A DNA stretch of 32,965 nt. Origin: an uncultured Alphaproteobacteria bacterium (GTDB lineage Bacteria; Pseudomonadota; Alphaproteobacteria; Parvibaculales; Parvibaculaceae). Under the pieces are notes generated by a model. The model saw only the letters and a program-made list of their open reading frames with translations. It searched no databases and was not told the origin of the DNA. The position numbers were made by a program, and so were the translations under genes. The DNA is taken from the NCBI GenBank assembly GCA_903889655.1, contig CAISYL010000159.1, positions 1 through 32,965 of the forward strand, in the 5' to 3' direction. Position 1 is the stretch's first letter. The number at the start of each line of letters is the position of its first letter. Of this stretch, positions 15,056 to 24,849 are shown piece by piece.

Positions 15056-16126
15056 ATGACCGTAAACGCTGCCGTCAAATGGTTGAAGCGCAACCTTTTC
15101 TCGAGCTGGTGGAACGGCGCGTTGACGCTGCTTGTGCTCTACATCGTCTGGAGCGCGATTCCGCCTTTCCTCGACTGGGCGATCGTCCATGCGGTATGGA
15201 GCGGCGAGGGCCGCGAAGCCTGCCTCGGGCCGGGCAAGGGCGCGTGCTGGCCTTTCATCTTCGCCAATCTCGACCAGTTCGCCTATGGCCGCTATCCGGC
15301 CGAGCTGCGCTGGCGCGTCGATCTCGCTTTCCTGCTCGGGCTCGCCGGCCTCGTGCCGATGCTGATCCCGCGCGTGCCGGCGAAGCTCTGGAATCTCGGC
15401 TACCTGGTCGTCGCGTGGCCGATGATCGCCATCGTGCTGATCGCGGGCGACAGGCCGGGCCTTGTCGGCGTCGACACCGATCTCTGGGGCGGATTGCTCG
15501 TCACGCTGATCGTTGCGATCACGGGCATCGTCGCGTCCTTTCCGCTCGGCATATTGCTGGCGCTCGGCCGCCGCTCGGAAATGCCGGTCATCCGCACGCT
15601 CTCGATCGTCTTCATCGAATTCTGGCGCGGCGTGCCGCTCGTCACCGTCCTCTTCATGGCCAGCGTGATGCTGCCGCTTTTCCTGCCGCAGGGCGTCCAT
15701 CTCGACAATCTGCTGCGCTGCCTCGTCGGCGTCGCGCTCTTCTCGTCGGCCTATATGGCGGAAGTCGTGCGCGGCGGGTTGCAGGCCGTGCCGCGCGGGC
15801 AATATGAAGCGGCGAGGGCGCTCGGCCTCAGCTACTGGCAGACGATGGGCCTCATCGTGCTGCCGCAGGCGCTCCGCAGCGTCATCCCCGGCATCGTCAA
15901 CACCTTCATCGGTCTCTTCAAGGACACGACGCTGGTGCTGATCGTCGGCCTGTTCGATTTCCTGGGGCAGGTGCGCATCCAGCTGAGCGACATGCACTGG
16001 TCGACGCCGCAGGGCGCCGCGACCGGCTATGTCTTCGCGGCGCTGGTCTATTGGGTTTTCTGCTTCGGCATGTCGCGCTATTCCGTTTTCATGGAAAAGC
16101 GACTGAATGCCGGCCAGATACGTTGA
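15056..16126 (+). CDS. aapM: General L-amino-acid ABC transporter permease
   Basis: This 356-aa permease is the partner of AapQ. It has multiple hydrophobic helices, the family marker [24 protein letters not shown], and the EAA loop [32 protein letters not shown] that contacts the ATPase. The two-cysteine periplasmic segment [14 protein letters not shown] is typical of AapM/BztC proteins. The ATG is 1 nt after the aapQ stop, and the gene ends 16 nt before the aapP start. It acts in the inner membrane, importing amino acids. Confidence 0.93.
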   Translation: MTVNAAVKWLKRNLFSSWWNGALTLLVLYIVWSAIPPFLDWAIVHAVWSGEGREACLGPGKGACWPFIFANLDQFAYGRYPAELRWRVDLAFLLGLAGLVPMLIPRVPAKLWNLGYLVVAWPMIAIVLIAGDRPGLVGVDTDLWGGLLVTLIVAITGIVASFPLGILLALGRRSEMPVIRTLSIVFIEFWRGVPLVTVLFMASVMLPLFLPQGVHLDNLLRCLVGVALFSSAYMAEVVRGGLQAVPRGQYEAARALGLSYWQTMGLIVLPQALRSVIPGIVNTFIGLFKDTTLVLIVGLFDFLGQVRIQLSDMHWSTPQGAATGYVFAALVYWVFCFGMSRYSVFMEKRLNAGQIR

Positions 16127-16142
16127 CGATGGTGAGGTAGGA

Positions 16143-16892
16143 ATGGCCGACACGAAAAAACCGATCATCGCCATCGAGCATGTCGATAAATGGTTCGACG
16201 ATTTCCATGTGCTGAAGGACGTGAACCTCTCCGTCGCGGAAGGCGAACGCATCGTCATCGCGGGGCCGTCGGGCTCCGGCAAATCGACGCTGATCCGCTG
16301 CATCAACCGGCTGGAGGCGCATGACAAGGGCCGCATCGCGGTCGACGGCATCGAGCTGACGGAAGACCTCAAGCGCATCGACGAGGTGCGTCGCGAGGTC
16401 GGCATGGTCTTCCAGCAGTTCAATCTCTTCCCGCACATGACCGTGCTCGAAAACTGCACGCTGGCGCCGATCTGGGTCAGGAAGCAGCCGAAGGAAGAGG
16501 CGGAGGCGACCGCCATGCGCTTCCTCGAACGCGTCCGTATTCCCGAACAGGCATCGAAATATCCGGGCCAGCTTTCAGGCGGCCAACAGCAGCGCGTCGC
16601 CATCGCTCGCGCGCTCTGCATGAACCCGAAGATCATGCTCTTCGACGAACCGACCTCCGCGCTCGACCCCGAAATGATCAAGGAAGTCCTCGACGTGATG
16701 GTCGGCCTCGCCCATGACGGCATGACCATGATCTGCGTCACCCACGAAATGGGCTTCGCCCGCGAAGTCGCCGACCGCGTCGTCTTCATGGATCAGGGCG
16801 AGATCGTCGAAGAAGCACCGCCTACGGAGTTTTTCACCGCGCCCAAGAGCGAGCGGACGAAGGCGTTTCTGGCGCAGATTTTGAGGGGGTGA
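16143..16892 (+). CDS. aapP: General L-amino-acid ABC transporter ATP-binding protein
   Basis: This 249-aa polar-amino-acid ABC ATPase (GlnQ/AapP type) has Walker [10 protein letters not shown] (41-49), Q-loop [16 protein letters not shown], signature [15 protein letters not shown], Walker [16 protein letters not shown] and switch region [10 protein letters not shown]. It drives AapQM. A longer frame opens at 16107 inside aapM, but the ATG at 16143 is preceded by GAGGTAGGA and gives the usual family length. It is last gene of aapJQMP. I see no convincing terminator immediately after it; the next 80 nt run into the end of a convergent low-GC gene. Confidence 0.95.
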   Translation: MADTKKPIIAIEHVDKWFDDFHVLKDVNLSVAEGERIVIAGPSGSGKSTLIRCINRLEAHDKGRIAVDGIELTEDLKRIDEVRREVGMVFQQFNLFPHMTVLENCTLAPIWVRKQPKEEAEATAMRFLERVRIPEQASKYPGQLSGGQQQRVAIARALCMNPKIMLFDEPTSALDPEMIKEVLDVMVGLAHDGMTMICVTHEMGFAREVADRVVFMDQGEIVEEAPPTEFFTAPKSERTKAFLAQILRG

Positions 16893-16974
16893 GTTCCCCA
16901 CAGAAAATGAAGACGCTGACAATCGAGGAAACGGACACTGACGTGGCGGGAAAAAATGCCCGGGAAAGCCCAAA

Positions 16975-17601
16975 TCATGCAGGGGCTAGACTGGTAGAGG
17001 GTATCGCCGGACATATTGCGTGATACTTCGAGCGGGCATATTCGTGAAAATACAAGAGGCTGGGAATGTGCGCACTGATAGTCAAAATCTGGTATCCGTC
17101 TGCGATGCGAAATCCGACTCCGACACTAATCCACCGCCGAATTGGCCGAAAATAGCCGAGTCGATTCATGTCGAGACGATAGCCGACGATCGCCACACTG
17201 CGAGCTTCTTCGAATGGTAAGGCTGAATCGCGATTTTCAGCCATTGTCGTGAGATATTCTGCGCCCGCCCCACGCATGACCGCATGAACAGCCGCGATAC
17301 GTCCGAAAATTGACTGTGGAAGGGTCGCCTCGATGATGTCGACTCGTCTAGCCAGTTCTTTACTCAATCGTTCTTGATCAAATTGAGATTTTCCGCTCGG
17401 TAGTAAGCTGGGCCATTCCTGCGTCTGCAGGCGTCGAACTTCTGCGAGCGCCAGGCGGTACTGAGCGTTACTGACAGGACCGAAATCGCAACGATCTTGC
17501 GATTCTAGCGGTCTGACTAAAGGCCAAACATAAACTCCGATCGGCAGGAGTAAAATTATGGCCATGATTGCTGGAACAAATCGCAAGGGAATATATCCCA
17601 T
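16975..17601 (-). CDS. Low-GC orphan hypothetical membrane-anchored protein
   Basis: This 208-aa protein is not one I recognise. It has an N-terminal hydrophobic segment (about residues 7-30, RFVPAIMAIILLLPIGVYVW) followed by a mainly helical soluble part, suggesting an anchored periplasmic protein. Cysteines are at 38 and near the C-terminus (HAICPAIP). Base composition is clearly different: three sampled 60-base rows total 79/180 GC, and codons lack the strong G/C third-position bias of the neighbours. The ATG at 17601 has no good ribosome-binding site; Met13 is an alternative. This pattern suggests recent gain by transfer. It could be a decaying remnant, but the frame is intact. Confidence 0.5.
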   Translation of the reverse strand: MGYIPLRFVPAIMAIILLLPIGVYVWPLVRPLESQDRCDFGPVSNAQYRLALAEVRRLQTQEWPSLLPSGKSQFDQERLSKELARRVDIIEATLPQSIFGRIAAVHAVMRGAGAEYLTTMAENRDSALPFEEARSVAIVGYRLDMNRLGYFRPIRRWISVGVGFRIADGYQILTISAHIPSLLYFHEYARSKYHAICPAIPSTSLAPA

Positions 17602-17646
17602 CTACTATAAATCCATCTGAACTCGTCAGAGACTATTCTTAGAAAC

Positions 17647-18159
17647 TCACTCCTCCACCTCGACCTCGCTCTGCCCATAAGGTGAAAACCCCATTCGCTG
17701 ATAGAGCGGCAGCGCGGCGGGATGGTCGAGGGTGCAGGTCTGGACGATCAGGCGGTCGGGGGTTTTCGTCCAGGCGAGCGATATCGCTTCGCCGAGCAGA
17801 AACCGGCCCAGGCCCTGTTCGGTGAATTCCGGCACTAGCCCCAGAAACGAAAGCTCCGCCTGCGGCATGTTTCGGAAGTCGAGTTCGAAATAGCCGACCG
17901 GTGCGCCGTTGACATAGAGGACGTAGATCTCGACCGCATCGTCATGGACGATGGCGGCCAGCGCCTCGTCGGGCAGGTTACGGCGGCTGACCCAGACATA
18001 GGGCCGCCCGACCGTCATGTAGAGATATCGGTAGAAGTGCAGCGGCGGCTTCTCAGCCCGGAGCAGCGCATATTTGCCGAGCGGGCGCGGCGCGGGCGCG
18101 AGCCGTGGCGGCGCCTTCATCTCGAGATGGGTGACCGTCGTTCTGTGAAGCTTGCCCAT
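17647..18159 (-). CDS. GNAT-family N-acetyltransferase
   Basis: This 170-aa GNAT protein has ELSFLGLVPEFTEQGLGRFLL, where EQGLGR is the pyrophosphate-binding acetyl-CoA loop, preceded by VNGAPVGYFELDF and followed by VQTCTLDHPAALPLYQRMGFSPYG, the usual strands 5-7. It should transfer an acyl group from acyl-CoA to an amine; the substrate is unknown. The start at 18159 lies 16 nt downstream of the sseA stop; Met14 (18120) is an alternative, and neither has a strong ribosome-binding site. It is last gene of the cysK-sseA-GNAT unit, so a sulfur metabolite or cysteine-related amine could be considered, but that is guilt by association only. Confidence 0.85.
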   Translation of the reverse strand: MGKLHRTTVTHLEMKAPPRLAPAPRPLGKYALLRAEKPPLHFYRYLYMTVGRPYVWVSRRNLPDEALAAIVHDDAVEIYVLYVNGAPVGYFELDFRNMPQAELSFLGLVPEFTEQGLGRFLLGEAISLAWTKTPDRLIVQTCTLDHPAALPLYQRMGFSPYGQSEVEVEE

Positions 18160-18175
18160 CCCGCTGCGATCCGCC

Positions 18176-19024
18176 TCAGGCTTCGATGGGAAGGCCCTTG
18201 GCCGCGCCCCATTCCGCCCATGAGCCGTCATAGACGGAGGTGCGTCCGTGGCCGAGAACGGCAAGGCCGAGGGCGAGGATGCAGGCGCTGACGCCGGAGC
18301 CGCAGGTCGTGATGACAGGGCGCGCGAGGTCGATGCCGGCATCGTCGAAGAGCCGCACGAGCTGTTCGCGCGACTTCAGCGTGCCGTCGGCATTGACGAG
18401 ATTTGCGGAGGGGAGGTTGAGGCTTCCCGGAATATGGCCGCCCTTGAGGCCGGGACGGGGCTCCGGTTCCTCGGCGCGGAAGCGGCGGCCCGAGCGCGCA
18501 TCGAGCACCTGCTCGGCGCAGGTGTCGAGATTGTGGAGCATCGCTTCCCTGTCGCGAACGATCAGCGTGTTGCGGCGCGCCGTGAAGTGCCGCGAGCTGT
18601 GACGCGGGCGCATGTCGTCGAGCGGCCGGCCCTCGGCCTTCCATTTCTTCAACCCGCCGTCGAGCACGACAACATCGTCATGTCCCATGACGCGGAACAT
18701 CCACCAGACGCGCGGCGCGCTGAAGAGGCCGGCGCCGTCATAGACGACGATGCGCATGCCGTCGCCGAGACCCATCGCCCGCATGCGCGACGAGAACTTT
18801 TCAGGCGAAGGCAGCATGTGCGGATAGGGGCTGTCGGTGTCGGCGATCTCGTCGATGTTGAAGAAGACGGCGCCCGGAATATGCCCGCGCTCATATTCGT
18901 CGCGCGGATCGCGCTGCGCCTGCGGCAGGTACCACGAGCCGTCCACGACGCGCACATCCGGCGCATCGAGATGCGCGGCCAGCCATTCGGTGGTGACGAG
19001 GGGGGACTCTACGGTCTGCGGCAT
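18176..19024 (-). CDS. sseA: 3-Mercaptopyruvate/thiosulfate sulfurtransferase (double rhodanese)
   Basis: This 282-aa protein has two rhodanese domains. The inactive N-terminal one contains VRVVDGSWYLPQAQRDPRDEY and HIPGAVFFNIDEIAD. The catalytic C-terminal one has EQVLDARSGRRFR, GHIPGSLNLP and the active loop CGSGVSA with Cys231. CGSGV is the 3-mercaptopyruvate sulfurtransferase loop, so it moves sulfane sulfur from mercaptopyruvate to thiol acceptors or cyanide. The frame continues upstream, but the ATG at 19024 has AAGGA and fits the family start. It lies 26 nt after cysK and 16 nt before the GNAT gene, consistent with a cysteine-handling operon. Confidence 0.93.
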   Translation of the reverse strand: MPQTVESPLVTTEWLAAHLDAPDVRVVDGSWYLPQAQRDPRDEYERGHIPGAVFFNIDEIADTDSPYPHMLPSPEKFSSRMRAMGLGDGMRIVVYDGAGLFSAPRVWWMFRVMGHDDVVVLDGGLKKWKAEGRPLDDMRPRHSSRHFTARRNTLIVRDREAMLHNLDTCAEQVLDARSGRRFRAEEPEPRPGLKGGHIPGSLNLPSANLVNADGTLKSREQLVRLFDDAGIDLARPVITTCGSGVSACILALGLAVLGHGRTSVYDGSWAEWGAAKGLPIEA

Positions 19025-19050
19025 GGGGTCCTTCGGTGGTGACGATGAAA

Positions 19051-20049
19051 CTAGAGCCAATCCGGCGCCGGAAGATTCTTCTCTTTCAGGAAGGCCGGGT
19101 TGAAGAGCTTGGTCTGATAGCGCGTGCCGTAATCGCAAAGGATGGTGACGATGGTATGTCCCGGCCCGAGCTGGCGCGCGAGGCGGATCGCCCCCGCGAC
19201 ATTGATGCCGCTCGATCCGCCGAGGCAGAGGCCTTCATGCTTCAGCAGATCGAAGATCAGCGGCAGCGCTTCCTCGTCGGGGATCTGATAGGCCTCGTCG
19301 ATCGGCGCACCTTCGAGGTTCGCCGTGATGCGGCCCTGGCCGATACCCTCGGTGATCGAGCTGCCTTCGGCCTTCAACTCACCATGCTTGTAGAAATTGT
19401 AGAGTGCTGCGCCCATCGGATCGGCCAGCGCGATGGTGACGTCCTTGTTGCGCTCCTTGAGTGCGATGGCGATGCCGGCCAGCGTCCCGCCCGTGCCGAC
19501 GGCGCAGGTGAAGCCGTCGACCTTGCCGCCGGTCTGCGCCCAGATCTCGGGGCCGGTCGTCTCGATATGCGCCTGCCGGTTCGCGACATTGTCGAACTGG
19601 TTCGCCCAGATGGCGCCGTTCGGCGACTTCGCCGCGAGTTCGTCGGCGAGGCGGCCGGAATATTTGACGTAGTTGTTCGGGTCCTTGTAGGGGACCGCCG
19701 GCACCTCGATCAGCTCGGCGCCGCAGAGGCGAAGCATGTCCTTTTTCTCCTGCGACTGCGTTTCCGGAATGACGATGACGCTCTTGAAGCCGAGCGCATT
19801 GCCGACCAGCGCGAGGCCGATGCCGGTATTACCCGCTGTGCCCTCGACGATGGTGCCGCCGGGCTTCAGCGCGCCTCGGGCGACCGCGTCCTTGATGATG
19901 TAGAGCGCGGCGCGATCCTTGACCGACTGGCCGGGATTGAGGAACTCCGCCTTGCCGAGAATTTCGCAGCCCGTCGCTTCGGAGGCGGCCTTCAGCCGGA
20001 TCAGCGGCGTGTTGCCGATGGAGTCCACGAGGCCCTGTCTGATGTCCAT
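19051..20049 (-). CDS. cysK: Cysteine synthase A (O-acetylserine sulfhydrylase)
   Basis: This 332-aa fold-type II PLP enzyme opens with IGNTPLIRL. Lys44 in NPGQSVKDRAA forms the Schiff base, and EGTAGNTGIGLA (70-80) binds the substrate; most CysK proteins have TSGNTG there, so Ala is a mild variant. The phosphate-binding loop is AVGTGGTLAG and the C-terminal active-site segment is EGLCLGGSSGINVAGA. It makes cysteine from O-acetylserine and sulfide in the cytoplasm. The long C-terminus (FNPAFLKEKNLPAPDWL) fits the alphaproteobacterial type. It is first gene of the operon with sseA and the GNAT gene. Some related enzymes act on cystathionine, which sequence alone cannot exclude. Confidence 0.92.
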   Translation of the reverse strand: MDIRQGLVDSIGNTPLIRLKAASEATGCEILGKAEFLNPGQSVKDRAALYIIKDAVARGALKPGGTIVEGTAGNTGIGLALVGNALGFKSVIVIPETQSQEKKDMLRLCGAELIEVPAVPYKDPNNYVKYSGRLADELAAKSPNGAIWANQFDNVANRQAHIETTGPEIWAQTGGKVDGFTCAVGTGGTLAGIAIALKERNKDVTIALADPMGAALYNFYKHGELKAEGSSITEGIGQGRITANLEGAPIDEAYQIPDEEALPLIFDLLKHEGLCLGGSSGINVAGAIRLARQLGPGHTIVTILCDYGTRYQTKLFNPAFLKEKNLPAPDWL

Positions 20050-20151
20050 TTTCTTCTGCTTCTTGTCGTGAAGGCGGCGGCGAGAGGTTCGATCCGCAAC
20101 ATACGGACGGAGGGAGGAGGGTTCAAGCTGCGAGCGCCTTGCAGCCCCGAT

Positions 20152-20766
20152 TTACTTAAACTTTGATCTATTGGCTGCAACCCACTGAATCATAAGGAAA
20201 GTCTTTGCATCACGAATGCGTCCGTCTTCCGTTGCGCGCTGCGCTTCGGCGAGCGGCACGACGACGGCGCGGATGTCTTCATGCTCATGGGCGAGGCCGT
20301 GAATGCCGCCGATGCGGGAAAGGTCGGCCCTGGCCGCATAGACATAGGTGCGCTCGCCGTAGCCACCCGGCGAGGAATAGAGCTTGCCGATCAGCACCGG
20401 CTCGTCGATGGCGCAGCCGGCCTCTTCCAGCGCCTCGCGCCTGGCGACCTCGGGCGGTGTCTCGCCGGGATCGACGATGCCGGCCACCGCCTCGATGAGC
20501 CATGTCGCCTCGTCCCAGACGAGGCCGCAGGTGCGGAACTGCTCGATCAGCACGACGGCGTCGAGCACCGGGTCGTAAGGCAGCACCATCGAGACTTCGG
20601 CGATCGTGTACATGTCGCGCTGGACGACGTCGGACCATGTGCCGTCGAAACGGCGATGGCGAAAGGTGAAACGCTCCAGCTTGCCCCAACCCCGGCCGAT
20701 AAGTTCGCGTGAGCGTATCTCCACGTCGGCAAGCGTACGCGGCGTCGGGATCAGGCGGTCTTCCAT
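20152..20766 (-). CDS. Nudix hydrolase, ADP-ribose pyrophosphatase-like
   Basis: This 204-aa protein has an exact Nudix box spanning Gly96 to Cys118: Gly96, Glu102, Arg110-Glu111 and Glu114-Glu115 follow the GX5EX7REUXEEXGU pattern and bind the catalytic metal. Upstream, VVLIEQFRTC and LIEAVAGIVDPGE match the NudF group, which splits ADP-ribose or related nucleotide sugars. The segment KLYSSPGGYGERTYVYAA is also typical. A longer frame begins with TTG at 20799, but the ATG at 20766 has GGAG 7 nt upstream and gives family length. It lies 102 nt upstream of cysK on the same strand; co-transcription is possible. Confidence 0.88.
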   Translation of the reverse strand: MEDRLIPTPRTLADVEIRSRELIGRGWGKLERFTFRHRRFDGTWSDVVQRDMYTIAEVSMVLPYDPVLDAVVLIEQFRTCGLVWDEATWLIEAVAGIVDPGETPPEVARREALEEAGCAIDEPVLIGKLYSSPGGYGERTYVYAARADLSRIGGIHGLAHEHEDIRAVVVPLAEAQRATEDGRIRDAKTFLMIQWVAANRSKFK

Positions 20767-20850
20767 GAGTGGCTCCGGCTTCTTCCGTGCGGAAGACAAT
20801 GGGAGTCGGAGTTTAGTCAGCGCCTCATGGCTTCGCCAGAGCGCTCCGGT

Positions 20851-21048
20851 CTATTTCGCTTTCTGCCTGGACTGAAGCTCCGGCGGGACGTCTTGGGTGC
20901 AGAAAGTGGCCCCGCCGCTTGTTGTGCCGCATTCCCAACCTGGGCCGAGATTGCGGCTGTTCCACGGATCCTTGTCGCCAAAGATCACTATGAAAAAGCC
21001 GGCAACAATAAATGCGCACACAAGCAAAAGTTTTATCGGGGTGTCCAA
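20851..21048 (-). CDS. Small single-pass membrane protein (65 aa, TTG start)
   Basis: A hydrophobic helix at about 6-23 (KLLLVCAFIVAGFFIVIF) is followed by a short hydrophilic tail with two cysteines (PGWECGTTSGGATFC), probably periplasmic. The best start is TTG at 21048 with GAGGAA 5 nt upstream. An overlapping frame that starts with ATG at 21061 uses the same ribosome-binding region but codes for a basic, cysteine-scattered sequence with no domain character, so I prefer the TTG frame. It is 49 nt downstream of cfa, likely on the same transcript. The family is not recognised; lipid-related function is only suggested by context. Confidence 0.5.
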   Translation of the reverse strand: MDTPIKLLLVCAFIVAGFFIVIFGDKDPWNSRNLGPGWECGTTSGGATFCTQDVPPELQSRQKAK

Positions 21049-21097
21049 TTCGCTTCCTCATCCTGCGGAGGGTTGGTTCAGCACCAACATCCGCTCT

Positions 21098-22360
21098 TTA
21101 CGGCTTCGCCAGAGTGACCTGCGTGACATCGATCTGGCCAGCGCGGAAACCCGCCTCGCAATAGGCGAGATAATATTCCCACATACGGCGGAAGCGCTCG
21201 TCGAAGCCGAGGGGCTGGATTTCGGGCCATGCGGCGCGAAACCTTTGCCGCCAGAGTTTCAGCGTCTCGGCATAGTCGAGGCCGAAATCCAGATTGCCGA
21301 CCCAGGTGAGACCCGCCTTCGCGACCTGTTCCTTGAGTACCGTGGGCGAGGGCAGCATGCCGCCCGGAAAGATGTAGCGCTGGATGAAATCCGCGCCCTT
21401 GCGGTAGCTCGCGAAGACGCCGTCCTCGATGGTGATGATCTGGAGCCCGGCGATACCGCCGGGCTTCAGGCAGTCGCGCACTTTCGAGAAATAGGCCGGC
21501 CAGTATTCCTCGCCGACCGCCTCGAACATCTCGATGGAGGCGATGCGGTCGTAGGTCTCGCCGACGTCGCGATAATCCTGATAGCGGATGTCGACCTTGT
21601 CGGAGAGACCCTTCGCCGCGATGCGCTCGCGGGCGAAAGCAAGCTGCTCCTTGCTGATGGTGATGCCGGTCACACGGCAGCCGATCTCGCTTGCGGCGAA
21701 TTCCGCAAAGCCGCCCCAGCCGGAGCCGATCTCCAGCAGGTGATGCTCGCGCCTGAGGCCGATACGCTCGGCGAGCGAGCGATACTTGTTGGTCTGCGCC
21801 TCGGAGAGATCCTGCCCCGGATGCGTGAAGCGCGCCGAGGAATAGGTCATGGTGCGGTCGAGCCAGCGGCGATAGAAGGCATTGCCGAGGTCGTAGTGAG
21901 CTTCGATGTTACGCTTCGAACCGCTCTTCGAATTGCGCCGGAAGAGATGATAGATCCGCGCGCCGAACCGGACGAAGGGAAGCCCCGCAAGCTTTTCGCG
22001 CAGCGCGTCGCGATTGCGCGCGAAGAGTTCGAGAAAGGCGGTAATGTTGGGGCTGTCCCACATGCCGTCGAGAAAGGCTTCGGCCGCGCCGAGATCACCG
22101 CCGGCAAAGAAGCGCCGCGCGAGACCGAAATCCCTGATCTCCATCACCGCTTCCTCGCCGGGCTCACGGCCGGAGAAACGCAACCGCCGCCCGTCGGGAA
22201 GGACGATGGTGAGGACGCCGCGCTTGATGTTGAGAAGCACGCGGAAGGCGAGGCGCGCGAGACGCGGCAGTCCGTCGATCAGCCCGATATTGGCACTCGT
22301 CACCTCGACCGGATCGGCGAGGGCACCCTTACGCATGTGGTCAACGGAGATACGGGTCAT
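21098..22360 (-). CDS. cfa: Cyclopropane-fatty-acyl-phospholipid synthase
   Basis: This 420-aa SAM-dependent methyltransferase of the CFA/mycolic acid cyclopropane synthase family has an N-terminal lipid-binding domain (VLTIVLPDGRRLRFSG, GDLGAAEAFLDGMWDSP). The catalytic domain begins with EAHYDLGNAFYRRWLD and MTYSSARF. The SAM loop is LLEIGSGWGGFAEFA, with VTGITISKEQ and SIEMFEAVGEEYWPAYF following. FIQRYIFPGGMLPS is the conserved late motif. It adds a methylene bridge to unsaturated acyl chains in membrane phospholipids, typically in stationary phase or acid stress. The ATG at 22360 has AAGGGGG upstream. It is divergent from recQ over 156 bp. Confidence 0.94.
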   Translation of the reverse strand: MTRISVDHMRKGALADPVEVTSANIGLIDGLPRLARLAFRVLLNIKRGVLTIVLPDGRRLRFSGREPGEEAVMEIRDFGLARRFFAGGDLGAAEAFLDGMWDSPNITAFLELFARNRDALREKLAGLPFVRFGARIYHLFRRNSKSGSKRNIEAHYDLGNAFYRRWLDRTMTYSSARFTHPGQDLSEAQTNKYRSLAERIGLRREHHLLEIGSGWGGFAEFAASEIGCRVTGITISKEQLAFARERIAAKGLSDKVDIRYQDYRDVGETYDRIASIEMFEAVGEEYWPAYFSKVRDCLKPGGIAGLQIITIEDGVFASYRKGADFIQRYIFPGGMLPSPTVLKEQVAKAGLTWVGNLDFGLDYAETLKLWRQRFRAAWPEIQPLGFDERFRRMWEYYLAYCEAGFRAGQIDVTQVTLAKP

Positions 22361-22516
22361 GTCAGCCCCCTTGCGTCAACGGGATCACTATAACGGCGGT
22401 ATCGCCATCGTTCCATCTCGTTACGCACCGGAGGCGGCGACGGTTCAGGGGTTCTTTTGCCCGCCCCGGATGCTAGTTTCGGCGCGCGCGGATGCCGCGC
22501 CCCACTGAGTCGCCTG

Positions 22517-24347
<1,831 letters not shown>

Positions 24348-24349
<2 letters not shown>

Positions 24350-24384
24350 AGGGCCCGACCGCGCTTGGCGCGATCAGGCCCTTT
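24348..24384. terminator. Hairpin between recQ and tRNA-Asn, likely terminator
   Basis: AAAGGGCC (24348-24355) pairs with GGCCCTTT (24377-24384), and the loop contains a further CGCGC/GCGCG pairing. It starts in the recQ stop codon and ends 5 nt before the 3' end of the minus-strand tRNA. Its short A and T runs at the stem ends suit termination from both sides. Confidence 0.6.
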
Positions 24385-24389
24385 GAAAC

Positions 24390-24464
24390 TGGCTCCCCGG
24401 GCCGGATTCGAACCAGCGACCGATCGGTTAACAGCCGATTGCTCTACCACTGAGCTACCGAGGA
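24390..24464 (-). tRNA. tRNA-Asn (anticodon GUU)
   Basis: A 75-nt cloverleaf folds on the minus strand. The acceptor stem is TCCTCGG with CCGGGGA. The D-arm is GCTC/GAGC. The anticodon stem is ATCGG/CCGAT around CTGTTAA, giving anticodon GTT. The variable loop is CGGTC. The T-arm is GCTGG/CCGGC with TTCGAAT. The discriminator is G and CCA is encoded. It is convergent with recQ. Confidence 0.97.
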
Positions 24465-24609
24465 ATATCCCGCCGGATCAAGCCGGTGAGGACGTGCGGT
24501 GCTATAGCAAAGTCGTCCGGGCCGTACCAGCCCAAATCTTGCCACCGGACGCAACTATAACCAAGTCCTGTTGAAGCGACGTAAACCAGAACCTCGGGTG
24601 CAGGAAAAC

Positions 24610-24849
24610 ATGGCCTTCGTACGGGTTGGCAGCAGAAAAATAGCGGTTCCAGGCTCGCCCTGGATGCGCAAGACGGCGGGCGTGGCTCTTGTCGGCGGCG
24701 GTGTCCTTGGATTCCTGCCGATTCTGGGCTTCTGGATGTTGCCGCTTGGCGTCGCCGTGCTGTCCGTTGATTCGCATCCGATCAGGCGGGCGCGGCGCCG
24801 GACGGAGGTCTGGTGGGGCCGCCGGCGGACCGACAAGCCGGCGCCCTAG
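24610..24849 (+). CDS. Small conserved-looking membrane protein, 79 aa
   Basis: The sequence has one long or two short hydrophobic segments (about 25-52, VALVGGGVLGFLPILGFWMLPLG) between basic ends, ending with RRARRRTEVWWGRR. This resembles short hypothetical inner-membrane proteins common in alphaproteobacteria, but I cannot name a function. The ATG at 24610 has AGGAAA 4 nt upstream; the frame also opens 39 nt earlier. Its stop overlaps that of the convergent polysaccharide deacetylase gene at CTAG (24846-24849). Confidence 0.65.
   Translation: MAFVRVGSRKIAVPGSPWMRKTAGVALVGGGVLGFLPILGFWMLPLGVAVLSVDSHPIRRARRRTEVWWGRRRTDKPAP

Noticed and set aside
12610-15093. 827-aa minus-strand open frame across aapJ and aapQ
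   Set aside because: It is rich in Arg, Asp, Glu, Gly and His with no fold pattern, as expected from the antisense of high-GC coding DNA; the plus strand has clear transporter genes.
14990-16789. 599-aa minus-strand open frame across aapM and aapP
   Set aside because: It is antisense to two well-recognised transporter genes and has low-complexity composition.
16907-16960. Possible terminator after aapP around GCGGGAAAAAATGCCC
   Set aside because: Only a 3-bp stem can be formed, so it is not a convincing hairpin.
20825-21061. 78-aa ATG-start frame overlapping the small membrane protein
   Set aside because: It shares the same ribosome-binding region but encodes a basic, irregular sequence; the TTG frame gives a proper membrane helix.
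24365-24574. Plus-strand open frame over the tRNA-Asn gene containing RAGFEPATDRLTADC
   Set aside because: This is the same artefact, read antisense across the tRNA-Asn gene.
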